A program made the translations under genes and the position numbers. 35,113 bases of DNA from Pseudomonadales bacterium (GTDB lineage: Bacteria; Pseudomonadota; Gammaproteobacteria; Pseudomonadales; Azotimanducaceae), in contig JALZVT010000033.1 of NCBI GenBank assembly GCA_023300545.1, positions 1 through 35,113 of the forward strand, in the 5' to 3' direction. The notes below the pieces were generated by a model. The model worked only from the letters and a program-made list of their open reading frames with translations. It ran no database searches and had not been told where the DNA came from. Below are positions 8,283-18,900 of the stretch, piece by piece (the stretch's first letter is position 1; every line of letters starts with the position of its first letter).

Positions 8283-9632
8283 TTACTCGCCACCAACACG
8301 CGCAAGGTCACCTTCAAGATGTATTCCCGCGCGCCAGTAGTGAAAGGCTGCCCACAGGTTAACAAAGCCCCAGGTAAATAGACTGTAGCGCAGAGCGTCA
8401 GTATTAAAGCTGCCAGCCAGCACGTCAGCCAGAAAGCCTACTGCTGGCGGACCAAACACAAAGCCAATGAAGTTCAGCACAAACAGCAATACCGCCGCCG
8501 CCACCGCACGCATGCGCACTGGTGCGAGTCCCTGTACCTGAGCAAAGGTCGTGCCCTGATAAAAGTTACCCAGCATTATTGGGAAGCTGAGAAACACGAG
8601 CGAAAGCCACCAGCTATCGACTAAGAACGCAGCAGCACTGAGCGGCACCGCCACAAATAACGCAACCGCCACCACCCACAAAAACCAGCGCGTGTCTTTG
8701 GCCCCATAACGGTCTGACAGCCAGCCACCGGCTACAATACCTAGCCCACCGGGAATGCCCAGCACCAACCCCAGCCAGAAACCAGCCTCGGTAAGGCTCA
8801 TGTCGTAGCTGCGCACAAAAAACGTGGGCGCCCAGGTCATGGCCCCGTACCCCACAAAGGCGGTTAAGCCAGCGCCCGTTGCCAAATGGCAAAACGACCG
8901 ACGAGTGATCAGATAACGAATCACTTCGAAAATGGTTGGGTGTTTCTCGGATTCCAGCGTTTGCAGTCCATCAGCCTGGCCACGACTGGGCTCCTTCACC
9001 GTAAGGAACACCAGCAACGACAGCAGCAAACCCGGCACGCCCACCACAAAAAAGGCCATGCGCCAGCCAAAGGCGTCCGCAATAGAACCACCGGCGAACA
9101 TGCCAAACATGATACCGATTGGAATGCCCAGGGAATAAATGCCGAGCGCCGTCGCCCGCTTGTCAGCGGGATAAAGGTCGGCCAGCATCGAATGCGCAGA
9201 CGGGCTGCAACCCGCCTCCCCGATACCTACGCCAATGCGGGCAACGGCCAGCTGCCAGAAGTTCATCGCAAGGCCTGACAACGCGGTCATGCCACTCCAA
9301 ACGAACAACGACAGACCAATCAGGTTGCGCCGGTTCCAACGGTCAGCTACCAGGGCCAGTGGCATGCCAAGCGTTGCGTAGAACAACGCAAAAGCAGTAC
9401 CCGACAATATCCCCATGCCAAAATCTGATACGCCCAGATCCTGCTTTATGGGCTCAATAAGAATCGACAGTATCTGCCGATCAATAAAATTGAAGGTGTA
9501 AACGACGACTAGAACACCAAGCGTATATCGCCTTACGTTCTCGTTAATGAAAGGTTGCGAAGCTTCAGACAATGGGATACCTAATAAATCAGGGCGCGAT
9601 GTCGCACCAACATTTGACAACTGTTTATACAC
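8283..9632 (-). CDS. MFS transporter, spinster-like family
   Basis: A 449-aa polytopic inner-membrane protein with 12 predicted helices. Signatures are FNFIDRQILSILIEPIKQDL in helix one, the motif-A loop (ALVADRWNRRNLIG, about 99-112) and ARIGVGIGEAGCSPSA in helix four, all typical of spinster-type MFS proteins. Eukaryotic members move sphingosine-1-phosphate or lysolipids; the bacterial substrates are mostly unknown. The frame opens with GTG at 9632 but has no ribosome site there; a TTG giving LSEASQPF, preceded by TAGG, is another possible start and would still leave all helices intact. It is divergent from the paraoxonase-like lipoprotein gene, with about 80 bp between starts. Confidence 0.85.
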   Translation of the reverse strand: MYKQLSNVGATSRPDLLGIPLSEASQPFINENVRRYTLGVLVVVYTFNFIDRQILSILIEPIKQDLGVSDFGMGILSGTAFALFYATLGMPLALVADRWNRRNLIGLSLFVWSGMTALSGLAMNFWQLAVARIGVGIGEAGCSPSAHSMLADLYPADKRATALGIYSLGIPIGIMFGMFAGGSIADAFGWRMAFFVVGVPGLLLSLLVFLTVKEPSRGQADGLQTLESEKHPTIFEVIRYLITRRSFCHLATGAGLTAFVGYGAMTWAPTFFVRSYDMSLTEAGFWLGLVLGIPGGLGIVAGGWLSDRYGAKDTRWFLWVVAVALFVAVPLSAAAFLVDSWWLSLVFLSFPIMLGNFYQGTTFAQVQGLAPVRMRAVAAAVLLFVLNFIGFVFGPPAVGFLADVLAGSFNTDALRYSLFTWGFVNLWAAFHYWRAGIHLEGDLARVGGE

Positions 9633-9712
9633 GCATTTTATACACGCAATGGCGAGGGCGTGTGAAGTAGGTAAACTCTAGCCTCGTTTAAACCGTCTCC
9701 AGGGGAAATACC

Positions 9713-10849
9713 GTGTACAGACTGCCGCTGATAACTATGGCTTGCTATTTGCTCGCGAGCTGCGCCGGCAGCAACCCGGCTACCGACGCTGAAAACTCGG
9801 CTGAACGCGCCGTGCTTGCAGCCGGGTCGACCCTGCCCCAGCCGGTGGTCGCCACCGAACTGTTGAGCTGCAAGCCTATGGCGGGCATGACCCCCTACTG
9901 CGGCTATAGAAACCCAGAAGATCTGGTGCATATCCCCAACACAGAGTTGTTGATTGTCAGCGAAATGGGCGAGTTTATGGCCGACTCACCGGGCCAGCTT
10001 TCGCTACTGAATATGGCAACGGGTACGCGTGACACACTGGCCATCGATTGGTCGGGCACCCAGGCGAACTGGGGCGATAAAAACTGTCCAGCGCCCGCTG
10101 TAGCCGCGCTAAGCCCCCATGGCATCGATTTAACCCTGCGCGATGACGGTGATCTGTCTCTGTTGGTGGTGAATCACGGCGAGCGCGAGTCTGTGGAGTT
10201 CTTCGCGGTTGCCAATAACGGCGATTTGACGTGGCGTGGTTGCGCGTTACCGCCCGAAGATCCGTTCATCAATGACGTCGCCGCACGGCACGATGGCGGC
10301 TTCTATGTGACCCACATGTGGAACAAGTCGGCCGACTTTGCGGCAACCGCTGCAGCCCTGCAGGCCGGTAAGTCGACGGGTTGGGTCTGGGCCTGGACAC
10401 CCAGCGACGGTTTCACCGAGCTTGCCCAAACCACCGCCCAAATGCCCAACGGCATCGCCCTCAACGCAGACAACAGCACTCTGTTTGTGAACGTCTATTT
10501 TGGCGGCGGCACCTTTGCGCTAGACCTTGTAAGTAATAAGCGCATTGGCAACATCGAAGCCCGCCAACCCGACAACGTAACCGTCGATACAAAAGGCAAC
10601 GTCTGGATTGCCTCCCACCAGAATGATCCGATTGGCCAGGCCTGTACACTCGTCACCGCAGGCCCTTGCCTGCTGCCGTTCCAAATCATCAGGGCCAATC
10701 CGGACTCGCTACAACCGGAGGTCATCATCGATCACAACGGCCCACCCATGGGCTACGCCACTGTGGCACTGCGCGTGGGCAATCGCATTTATCTCGGTAG
10801 CGCACACGGCGATCGCATTGTCAGCATCGAGCTGGGTGATGGCGTCTAG
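9713..10849 (+). CDS. Paraoxonase/SMP-30-like beta-propeller lipoprotein
   Basis: Predicted lipoprotein of 378 aa: a short signal peptide ends in the lipobox L-A-S-C with Cys17 as the lipidation site. The remainder fits a six-bladed calcium-dependent propeller of the PON1/arylesterase type. By comparison with PON1 the calcium and catalytic residues can be matched: Glu69-Asp70 in NPEDL, His136 in SPHGI, His155 in VVNHGERESVE, Asn187 in FINDVA, Asn246 in MPNGIAL and Asp287-Asn288 in PDNVTVD. This predicts a lactonase/esterase in the envelope, but the natural substrate is unknown. The start is GTG at 9713 with AGGGGA (9701-9706) six bases upstream. It is divergent from the MFS gene. Confidence 0.8.
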   Translation: MYRLPLITMACYLLASCAGSNPATDAENSAERAVLAAGSTLPQPVVATELLSCKPMAGMTPYCGYRNPEDLVHIPNTELLIVSEMGEFMADSPGQLSLLNMATGTRDTLAIDWSGTQANWGDKNCPAPAVAALSPHGIDLTLRDDGDLSLLVVNHGERESVEFFAVANNGDLTWRGCALPPEDPFINDVAARHDGGFYVTHMWNKSADFAATAAALQAGKSTGWVWAWTPSDGFTELAQTTAQMPNGIALNADNSTLFVNVYFGGGTFALDLVSNKRIGNIEARQPDNVTVDTKGNVWIASHQNDPIGQACTLVTAGPCLLPFQIIRANPDSLQPEVIIDHNGPPMGYATVALRVGNRIYLGSAHGDRIVSIELGDGV

Positions 10850-10883
10850 ACGCTAACAGCGACTTAACTCACAACAACACGCG

Positions 10884-10902
10884 GGAGACTCATTGGGTCT
10901 CC
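10884..10902 (+). terminator. Possible hairpin between the paraoxonase-like and GST genes
   Basis: GGAGAC (10884-10889) and GTCTCC (10897-10902) form a 6-bp stem with a 7-base loop, 34 bp after the upstream stop codon. The following bases are only mildly T-rich, so this could be a weak terminator or a leader structure. Confidence 0.3.
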
Positions 10903-10951
10903 TGTTATATCAGCGGTCAGGCAAACCTGGCCACGACAGGAAGACTCAAAC

Positions 10952-11629
10952 TTGCTCAAACTACACGGCTTTTCATCCAGTAATTATTACAACGTACCCA
11001 AGCTTGCGCTCTTGGAAAAAGGCATCAACTTCGAAGAAGTCGTCTCTTACACCGGCGTTGGTCCAAAGTACAAGCCCGAATACCTCGACAAGAGCCCGCT
11101 TGGCAAAGTACCCGCGCTTGAAACCGAAGACGGTTTTATCAGTGAGTCTCGCGCTATTTTGGAATACATTGAAGCCGCCCACCCACAACCGTCGCTGCTA
11201 CCCAACACACCCTTCGGCATAGCCAAGGTGCAAGAACTGGCACAATTCATCGAGCTGTACTTTGAGCTCGTTGCACGCCGACTCATTCCTAATCTGTTGG
11301 GCAATACCGAACCAGACCCTGCCGTTTTAAAAGACGTTGAGGCTGGCCTAAACAAGGCGGTGGTTGCTCTGGCAAAACTCTCAAGCTTTGAGCACTTTGC
11401 CTATGGCGATGAGTTCTCCCTTGCAGATATCGCCGCCATTTTGAACCTGCCCATCGTTCGCGGTGTTGGCAAACGCTTTATGGGTCGTGACCCACTTGCT
11501 GATGTTCCCGGCCTAAACGCCTACTGCGATCGCATGGAAGAACGTGAACACGTGAAAACCATTCGCGCAGACGCCGCCGCCGATCAGCCCGGCTTTAGAG
11601 CGCACTTAAAGGCGCTGTACGGATTCTAG
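10952..11629 (+). CDS. Glutathione S-transferase family protein
   Basis: A 225-aa cytoplasmic protein with the two-domain GST layout. The N-terminal thioredoxin-like domain begins LKLHGFSSSNYYNVPKLAL, continues with SPLGKVPALETEDGFISESRAILEYI, where V-P-A-L and E-S-R form the glutathione-binding cis-Pro and Ser region, and is followed by an all-helical C-terminal domain with SLADIAAIL. The start is TTG at 10952 with AGGA (10938-10941) upstream; no later start would keep the first beta strand. Two hotdog thioesterase genes follow closely, suggesting an operon for handling an electrophilic or CoA-linked intermediate. The substrate is not predictable. Confidence 0.9.
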   Translation: MLKLHGFSSSNYYNVPKLALLEKGINFEEVVSYTGVGPKYKPEYLDKSPLGKVPALETEDGFISESRAILEYIEAAHPQPSLLPNTPFGIAKVQELAQFIELYFELVARRLIPNLLGNTEPDPAVLKDVEAGLNKAVVALAKLSSFEHFAYGDEFSLADIAAILNLPIVRGVGKRFMGRDPLADVPGLNAYCDRMEEREHVKTIRADAAADQPGFRAHLKALYGF

Positions 11630-11641
11630 GAACGCCTGGCT

Positions 11642-12076
11642 ATGAACAATGACCCACTATCTACGAACCCGCCGTTTGGCCAGTCCCTCGGCTTCGAGTT
11701 TCTCGAAGCCGAACAAGGCCATCTAAAAATGCGTACGCCCTATGCCGAGCATCTGGTTGGTGACCCGGATACGGGCGTTATTCATGGCGGGGTTATCACG
11801 GCGATGCTAGACAACGCCTGTGGCCGCGCCGTGCACCTGGCCAGAATCGAATCCGGACGCGCGGAAGACGGTGCAATTGCCACACTCGACCTGCGCATTG
11901 ATTACATGTCTGCCGCCGAGCCCGGCAAAGACCTGTACGCCCAGGCGCACTGCTACCGTCTCACCCACAACGTCGCCTTCGTTCGAGCAACCGCCTACAC
12001 CGACAGCATTGAGCAACCTGTTGCCAGCGCTGTAGGCGCCTTTATGCTCGGCACTGCGAGCACACCACGATCATGA
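11642..12076 (+). CDS. PaaI-family hotdog thioesterase (first of a pair)
   Basis: A 144-aa hotdog-fold protein of the PaaI/acyl-CoA thioesterase family, expected to hydrolyse a CoA thioester in the cytoplasm as a tetramer. The motif GVIHGGVITAMLDNACG carries the family His-Gly-Gly turn, and an Asp lies nine residues after the His, the position of the catalytic Asp in PaaI. The sheet continues with ATLDLRIDYMSAAEPGKDL and the RLTHNVAFVRATAY strand. It begins 12 bp after the GST stop, with AGGA (11628-11631) overlapping that stop, and its own stop overlaps the next gene's start by 4 bp (ATGA). Confidence 0.88.
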   Translation: MNNDPLSTNPPFGQSLGFEFLEAEQGHLKMRTPYAEHLVGDPDTGVIHGGVITAMLDNACGRAVHLARIESGRAEDGAIATLDLRIDYMSAAEPGKDLYAQAHCYRLTHNVAFVRATAYTDSIEQPVASAVGAFMLGTASTPRS

Positions 12077-12525
12077 AAATTTTAGAACAACTGCGCCAAC
12101 GCGGTGAAGCAAACAACCTGCAGGCTGTTGCTGACGCCATTCCGTACGCTCGCCACTTGCAGCTACGTATAGACAGCAAAGGCGACGAGCTCACCACCGT
12201 ACTGCCTTTTCGCGATGAACTCATTGGCAATCAAAACTTGCCCGCTATTCACGGTGGCGTTCTTGGCTCAATGCTGGAACTGACCGCGGTGATGCAGCTT
12301 CTGCGGGCTACAGAACTTGAGCGCCTGCCAAAAACGATTGATCTGTCGATCGATTACCTGCGTTCCGCGCGTGCCCAAGATCTGTACGGCCGTGCCCATG
12401 TCACTCGCCAGGGTCGTCGAGTGGCTAACGTGCGGGTTGAACTGTGGCAACAAGCCCGGGACAAGCCCGTGGCTGTAGCACACGGACACTTTCTGCTGTC
12501 GCCATTGGCACATTCAGCGGAATAA
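12073..12525 (+). CDS. PaaI-family hotdog thioesterase (second of a pair)
   Basis: A 150-aa hotdog-fold protein related in layout to the preceding gene. It has PAIHGGVLGSMLELTAVM with the His-Gly-Gly turn, but the residue nine positions after the His is Glu where the first protein has Asp. The later strands IDLSIDYLRSARAQDLYG and GRRVANVRVELW match the family. The start codon overlaps the previous stop in ATGA, so the two are probably translated together and may form a mixed complex. An acyl-CoA thioesterase role is expected, though the Glu form could have a different specificity or be inactive. Confidence 0.85.
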   Translation: MKILEQLRQRGEANNLQAVADAIPYARHLQLRIDSKGDELTTVLPFRDELIGNQNLPAIHGGVLGSMLELTAVMQLLRATELERLPKTIDLSIDYLRSARAQDLYGRAHVTRQGRRVANVRVELWQQARDKPVAVAHGHFLLSPLAHSAE

Positions 12526-12824
12526 TTAGTGAGGTCGAGGTTGCCGAGATAGGCGTCGATATAGCGCCGCACTCATAAGCAAGGCACACCACTTGGTGAT
12601 GCGATAGTTATGGCTATCCCGCTCGACGCCGGAAACTGCTTGATCCAGATCGAAAAAAACGTCGCCCATCGTACAAACCGGGGTTTGGCACGGCGGCGAA
12701 TGACGCAATCAACTGCTGCCATTGCGCAAATGCAATTCGCGCACTACTCCTTTACCTACTCGGTACATCACAGCCGACAGATATTTGGCAGGAACGCCTA
12801 GCCTAACTTTCCTATTCCACGACG

Positions 12825-12854
12825 AAAATACGGCAACCCGAAAACCGTAATTTT
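12825..12854. promoter_or_regulatory. Inverted repeat near the putative promoter of the giant gene
   Basis: AAAATACGG (12825-12833) and CCGTAATTTT (12845-12854) are inverted copies with one extra base in the right arm and an 11-base spacer. It lies about 8 bp upstream of the -10-like TAAAAT, so a protein bound here would cover the -35 region. Confidence 0.4.
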
Positions 12855-12862
12855 CTAGAACG

Positions 12863-12868
12863 TAAAAT
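12863..12868 (+). promoter_or_regulatory. Candidate -10 box (TAAAAT)
   Basis: TAAAAT differs from the sigma-70 -10 consensus at one base. No good -35 hexamer lies 16-18 bp upstream, so the promoter may need an activator. It would give a leader of about 120 nt before the ATG at 12998. Confidence 0.3.
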
Positions 12869-12882
12869 GTCAGGACACAAGC

Positions 12883-12899
12883 TGATTCTCTGAGAATCA
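12883..12899. promoter_or_regulatory. 17-bp palindrome just downstream of the putative promoter
   Basis: TGATTCTC-T-GAGAATCA is a perfect 8+1+8 palindrome. Its position at about +10 to +30 relative to the putative -10 box suits a repressor operator or a leader hairpin. I do not recognise the regulator. Confidence 0.45.
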
Positions 12900-12997
12900 A
12901 GTCACACCCGAAAAAACGCCTTTCAGCAAAATACGTACCCATTCATGTGGGCGGCTTCCCTCGCCCATCGCAAACATTTGATGAAAGGACTATTTCG

Positions 12998-15900
12998 ATG
13001 GTTGGTCGATCTGCTCGACGCCTGGTTACGCGCGCAATTCTTGGACTCTTCTCTGTTTCACTGTCCGGTGGAATGGCGTTTGCGGCGCCCACCACCTTTG
13101 AAGTGAGCCGTGGCGACACCGGTGGCACTATTGGCCCACTCAACATCGTGGGCGATGACCTCTGTCCTGCCAATCCTTCAAACGGTTGCGATTTTGACGC
13201 CAATGATGATCTGTTGCGAAACAATGATGGCGTGATCTATCTATTTGCGGTGCAGGTGGACCCACCCGGCGACGAAGTCACACTCACCACCGAACTCAAG
13301 CCGGGTCTCGTTTGGGACTCTCTGCCCCCCCAATGTAATCCCTTGACCTCGATTCTTAGCGGCGACGGCAGCGCTGGCAGTCCATCGCTGCTGGTTTGTG
13401 AGCTTGGCTTTCAGTCGGCCTATGCTGAAGACCTCAGCTTTGTTGCCCGCGCCTTAGGCAGTAATCCGAACGGTATCACCTCGGGACTGGCATCAGCCTC
13501 ATTTAACGGCCTCGCTTCCACCGAAATTGTTGATGACCTGAAAGCAGTACCTGATGTCGCTATTACCTCAGCACCGCGCATGAACCTGCGCAAGACGCTG
13601 TTGACCTCGCGCGCCGAAACCGTGCAGGGCATTCTGGGTATGTCAGTCTGGTACACCTACTGGCTCGAAACCTGGCAGCACGACACCAACGGCAATACGA
13701 GTGACGACCCCGATCCGCTGCTTGGCAACGAGATGGTGGTTCAACCCATCACCTTCACCGAAGACCTCAGCGGCATCTCACCCAATACCTTTGTCGTGAC
13801 GTGCAACGTGAGTCAGGGTACCTCCGCGTCCTATCCAAGCTCCACGTTCAATGCGGCCGACCCCAATTCGAGTGTGCTCAATGCCGGCACCAACAGTTGC
13901 AGCAACACCGGGCCCACCGCCACCGGTAGCGTCACGGTAACTCACTCCGGCGCAGATTTATCGCTCAGCCACTTCCCCACTCAAGGACGCAACAATTCCC
14001 CCCTCCCAGGTGATCGTCGCATTGCCGCTTATGGCACCGTTCGCATACACATCCCCAGAGATGACTTTGATGCCTCAGGGGGTAGTGTTGCGGCCACTAA
14101 CACCATGCTTGGTTTCCAACCCACCAGCATCAGCAACCAGACCAACTTTATCGGCGATGATCAAATCGCCGGTGACGACGGCCTTGATGCCACTACCGAG
14201 GACAAATCTGACAACCAACACAGCCGCACCTTTGTCGAAGGAGCCGGCAGCTTCAGTCATACCTACCGCTGCTCCGTTCCCCAAGTGGCGCCGCACCCTT
14301 TTTGTTCCGCAACTAACTCAGCAGGCCCAAATGCAACTTGGCTCGATGCCCCCACAACCGGCAGCGCAGTCTGGTCTGGAGACGCCTCAGTACAACCAGA
14401 ACAGCCCTTCGGCAGCTACACCTTCTATAGAAATGGTGGCTTTGGCGAGATCACCAACCAACAAAACTGCACTGTCATTGATTCCAGCTTGTTTGAGGTT
14501 GCTGATTACCAGCCGGGCGTCGGCGCACACTGTGTCAGCACCTGCGGCACACAGGGCACCGATTACGTCATTGAGTACGGTGTTGGCTACGTTAGCCCGG
14601 CCTGGCCGCCGGCCACTGGCGCCGCCGCAGGAACAGAAATTGCTGCCGAGTGTGGAGCACCCGCAGCTGCCTGGCACCCAACCACTACCGCCGCACGCGC
14701 CGCGGGCGCGATTACCAAAGTTCGAATGCGCCGCTTGACACCACTGGGGTCCGGACAAGCAACAGCTCTGGCGACTAACCTGCAGGCATTGCCGGAGAAC
14801 GGCGCCCCAAATGGTTCATTGCTGGAAAGCTGGGGTTCTTATAGAAACGACGAGATCGAACCCGACTGGCGCGATTGCCGCTATAACTCCGGCGCGCACC
14901 CGGCGCCGGCACACACAACCAATTCCTGTGGTGACCGCCTCTATCTCACTCGCTCACTGGCTCGCACCCAAAAGCGAACAGTACCCAACGATCTGGTGAA
15001 CACCATGTCGTCTGGTGGCTCTGTTATCTTCGAATTGACCCCGTCTTTTGTCTCCCAAAGCGGCGCGATACAAGACAACGTCGACATTGTCGACGTCTTG
15101 CCGCCAATGTTCGAATACATCCCCAACTCAGCAACCCAAGGGGGCTCTGTATTTGAACCCAACGTCTCCGGCACTATCGCTAGCGGGCAAACACTGACCT
15201 GGCCGTTAGGCCAGATTTCAACCAACACGGCGATCGAACCGATTCAGCTCACCGTTCGTACACCACTCGCAACCCCCAACGGAACCCTGCTCGAAAACGT
15301 GGCGCGCATCGACGCACCCACCGACATTTCAAGTCCTGAACAACGTGGTGATACACGCAACGTCACTGTTGTTGCACCTGCCTCTATGTTGATGGGAAAA
15401 ACCGTTGACCTGACCCAGGTGAACCGAGACAGCCCATTTGTCTATACAGTGGAATACCTAAACTCGACAACCATCGCCTTTAATGAAATGCAACTGATCG
15501 ATGTGTTGCCCTTTGTCGGCGATGGTCGAATTCCGGCTACCGCGTTCCAGGGCACCTACGCGCTTGAAAACGTGACAGGGCAAAGCACCTCAGGCACGTT
15601 CTACTACACCAAAGACAACCCTGTCGGCATGGTCACAGACCCAGGTGATCCCGTTCACGATCTTACAACTGGTTCCGTAAACTGGTGCCAAGCAGGTGCC
15701 ACAAACGCGGTTAATCCTTCGGCCGCCCCAACCATTGGCGGCTCAAGCTCAGCCTGCCCGGCCAACACCTCCCAGGTGACAGCCTTGCGTTTGGTTGACA
15801 GTCAACCACTGCCCCCTGCAACCGCCCGCTCCTTCAGCTTTCGACTGCAGCCTTCCACAAATTTTGGGGGCAACATTTACACCAACCAAGCCCAAGGCAT

Positions 15901-18900
15901 GGCAGACGGCATTACGTTGCGGCCGCGCTCGCCCTTTGCCACAACGCGGGTTATCGAATCACCCGCTATTGGTCTCGCCAAATCTGTGAATGCCATTGAC
16001 GGCAACCAGATTACTTACCATTTTCTAGTCGAAAATCTGGGTGATACGGCGTTCAACAGCCTGTCGGTGATTGATGATCTCGACACCACCTTTGGCGCAG
16101 GCAACTACAGTATTGCCAGCGCCCCTTCGATTGAGAGCCCGCCTGCCACTGGCACGTTGGCACCCAATCCAGACTTCTCAGGCTCCACCGGCAACACCGG
16201 CACAGTTGCAAACAATGATCTTATAAACGCAGCAGCCAGCAACACGCTGCCTGTTGGCGAATCGGCGGTTATCAGCGTAACGGTTCAAGTGGATACCGTT
16301 GTCGATCAAGGTAACGGCATTGGTGTTTACGAGAATAGCGCCCAAACCACTGGCGGTACTGCCGGCGGTAATAGCGCAACAGACACCTCCGATGACGGCA
16401 CAGAGACGGACACCGATGACAGTGGCGACGCGGGCGGCGCAAACGAAAGTGACCCGACCCCGGCAACTCTGTCTCCAGCCATTGGTACCGCTAAAACAGT
16501 CACCTCGGCAACCGCCGTCGGCAATGGCACCTACGACGTAGTTTATAGCCTGGTTATTACTAACCTGGGTGGTTTGCCACTGCACGATGTGCAACTTACT
16601 GACGATCTCACCGCACCCTTTGGCAGAGTAGCCGCCACCGAGGCCGACGTGGATCAGCCTGGTGAGTTTGTTGTCAATCAGGCCCCCAGCATTGTGGTCA
16701 ACTCGCTTGATCCGCTCAGCCCACAGGCCACCTTTACAGGCGCCGCGCCCACGCTCGAATTACTGGACGTGGCCGCCAATGGCTCGCTGGCACCGGGTGA
16801 GTCCATAACGCTTAGCGTTGGCCTGAGGTTCTTCCCTGACATGGCCATGGAACCCTTCAACAACCAAGCCCTTGTGATCGCAGATCCGATCGATGACGAC
16901 GTTACTGACGATAAAGACGGAGTGACTGATCTGTCTGATGATGGCACCAATCCTGATCCAGACAGCGACCGCAACGCAGGTGGAACAGACGAAGACGACC
17001 CTACCCCTCTAATGATTCCACTTATTGGTGCCGCCAAAAGTCTAACCAGCGTTGTCGATCTTGGCAGCAATGTGTTCCGGGTTACCTTTGATTTTCTGGT
17101 CACCAACCTCAGTGCCGCAGAGTCAGCGACCAACCTGCAGTTAACGGACAACCTGGCGCTTAGCTTTCCTGCTCCAGTTACCTACAGCAACGTCACACTG
17201 ACGGGCGCTGGCCTGACTGCCAACCCTGGCTTTGATGGCAGTGCTGATACCGCAATGCTGGCCGGCAGCGACAATCTAGCACCACTGGGTTCAGCCAGCA
17301 TCAGCCTGACTCTCGATGTCGCAACCGGCGGCAACAATGGCCCCTTCAGCAACCAGGCCACAGTCACCACAGCAGATTCACCCGGAGGCACACCTACCGC
17401 AAGTGACGCCTCAGATGATGGTGACAGTGTCGATAGCAATGGCGACGGCAGCGCCGGTGGTCCGGATGAAAACGACCCGACGGTCTTTTACCTGCCACCC
17501 CAGCAACTGGGATTGGCAAAGCAACTCGTGTCTGCCACTCAGTCAGGCCCAACCCGCTACGACCTGGAATACGCTCTGGTCGTGCGCAACGAATCTCCTG
17601 ACCTGCCCGCAACCAACGTACAGGTAAAAGACAGCCTGCTGACCACTTTTCCGGGTGCAACCTCTATCAGCGTCATTTCTGGTCCTGCCATCACCGGTGG
17701 CCTCACGGCCGTCAACCCAGGCTTTGATGGCGCCACCGAACAGAACTTGCTGAGCGGCAGCGAAAGCCTGGCCATTGGCGCAAACGCAACCATTAGCTTC
17801 ACGGTTCAAGTTGATCTGGACGGCATTCTTGATAATGGCCCGTTCAACAATTCCGCGATCGCAACCGCTTCAAACACTGCCGATGGTCCACCGATCACCA
17901 GCGATAATTCGGATGATGGCACCGATCCCAGCACGTCAAACGCCGGCTCTAGCAATGACACCGGCAGCTTTAGCGACCCGACGCCGTTCAAACCTGCGCC
18001 ACAGTCTATTGGTGTCGCAAAAGATCTCGGCGAAGTGGTTGAGATCAGCAACCACAATTTTGATGTGATCTTTAACCTGGTGGTAAGCAACCTCAGTTCT
18101 GACGTGTCAGCCACCAACGTGCAATTGCACGAAGATCTAGCCGCCACCTTTAACGAGGCAGCGTCGTTTACTGTACAGACCGTAACAGCACCAAACCTGT
18201 CTCTGAACCCCACCTTCGATGGCGCCGGCGATACCAATCTATTACTTGGCACCGACACCTTGAGCGTAGGCCAATCTGAGGCGGTACAGGTTCTTGTCCG
18301 CGTCAACACGGCTGGTTTTCTAGGCCCCTATTCCAACCAGGTGATTGCCACCAGTGCAGCAACACCTGGCGGCGCGGCGGTTTCGACAGACTTATCTGAT
18401 GACGGCACCAACCCCGACGCCAGCGGCGACGGAAACGGCGGCGGCACAGTGGCGGGCGATCCAGAAAATGACCCCACAGTCTTCCAACTGCCTCCGCAGC
18501 AAGTTGCACTCGCCAAGCAGTTGGTAGAGCTGCAGCAAATTGGGCCCACCACCTACGAAATAGGCTACCAGCTGGTCATTGCCAACAGCTCTAAAACCGA
18601 GCCAGCCACCAACGTCCAGATTAGCGACGATCTGAACCTAACCTTCCCAGGCGTTACCAGTATCACCGTCTCTTCCGCTCCCACTGTCAGTGGCGGGTTG
18701 ACGGTTGCGAACTCTGCCTTTAACGGCCAGAGCGATACCAACTTATTAATCGGTCACGAAACTCTGGCTGTTGGCGCTCAAGCCACAGTGAACTTCCACG
18801 TCACTGTCGATTTTGGCAACCAGACCGGTACGTTCCTAAACAGCGCCACTGCGAGCGCCGCAAACTCGCCCGGCGGCCCAGCGATTGTGACCGACAGCTC

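Larger units (their letters stand above)
12526..12997. other. Non-coding leader region before the giant surface protein gene
   Basis: About 470 bp in which I find no convincing gene. Open frames on both strands are short, have no ribosome site and have unnatural composition. The region holds two inverted repeats and a candidate -10 box, listed separately, plus the ribosome site AAAGGA at 12984-12989 for the downstream ATG. The frame of the giant gene is open from a GTG at 12947, but the peptide before 12998 is not signal-like. A long untranslated leader or an unseen small RNA is possible. Confidence 0.5.

Noticed and set aside
12526-12942. Two minus-strand frames (60 and 77 codons) and a plus-strand frame in the region before the giant gene
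   Set aside because: They have no ribosome site, unusual composition and no recognisable fold. The first begins its stop directly after the thioesterase stop. I treat the region as non-coding leader DNA.
12947-12997. GTG start 17 codons earlier for the giant protein
   Set aside because: There is no ribosome site before it and the extra peptide would spoil the signal peptide. ATG at 12998 has AAAGGA at good spacing.
16678-18309. Long minus-strand open frames (up to 167 codons) inside the giant gene
   Set aside because: They recur at the same place in successive repeats and are low-complexity Ser/Val/Pro sequences, as expected from the antisense of Thr/Ala/Gly-rich repeats.
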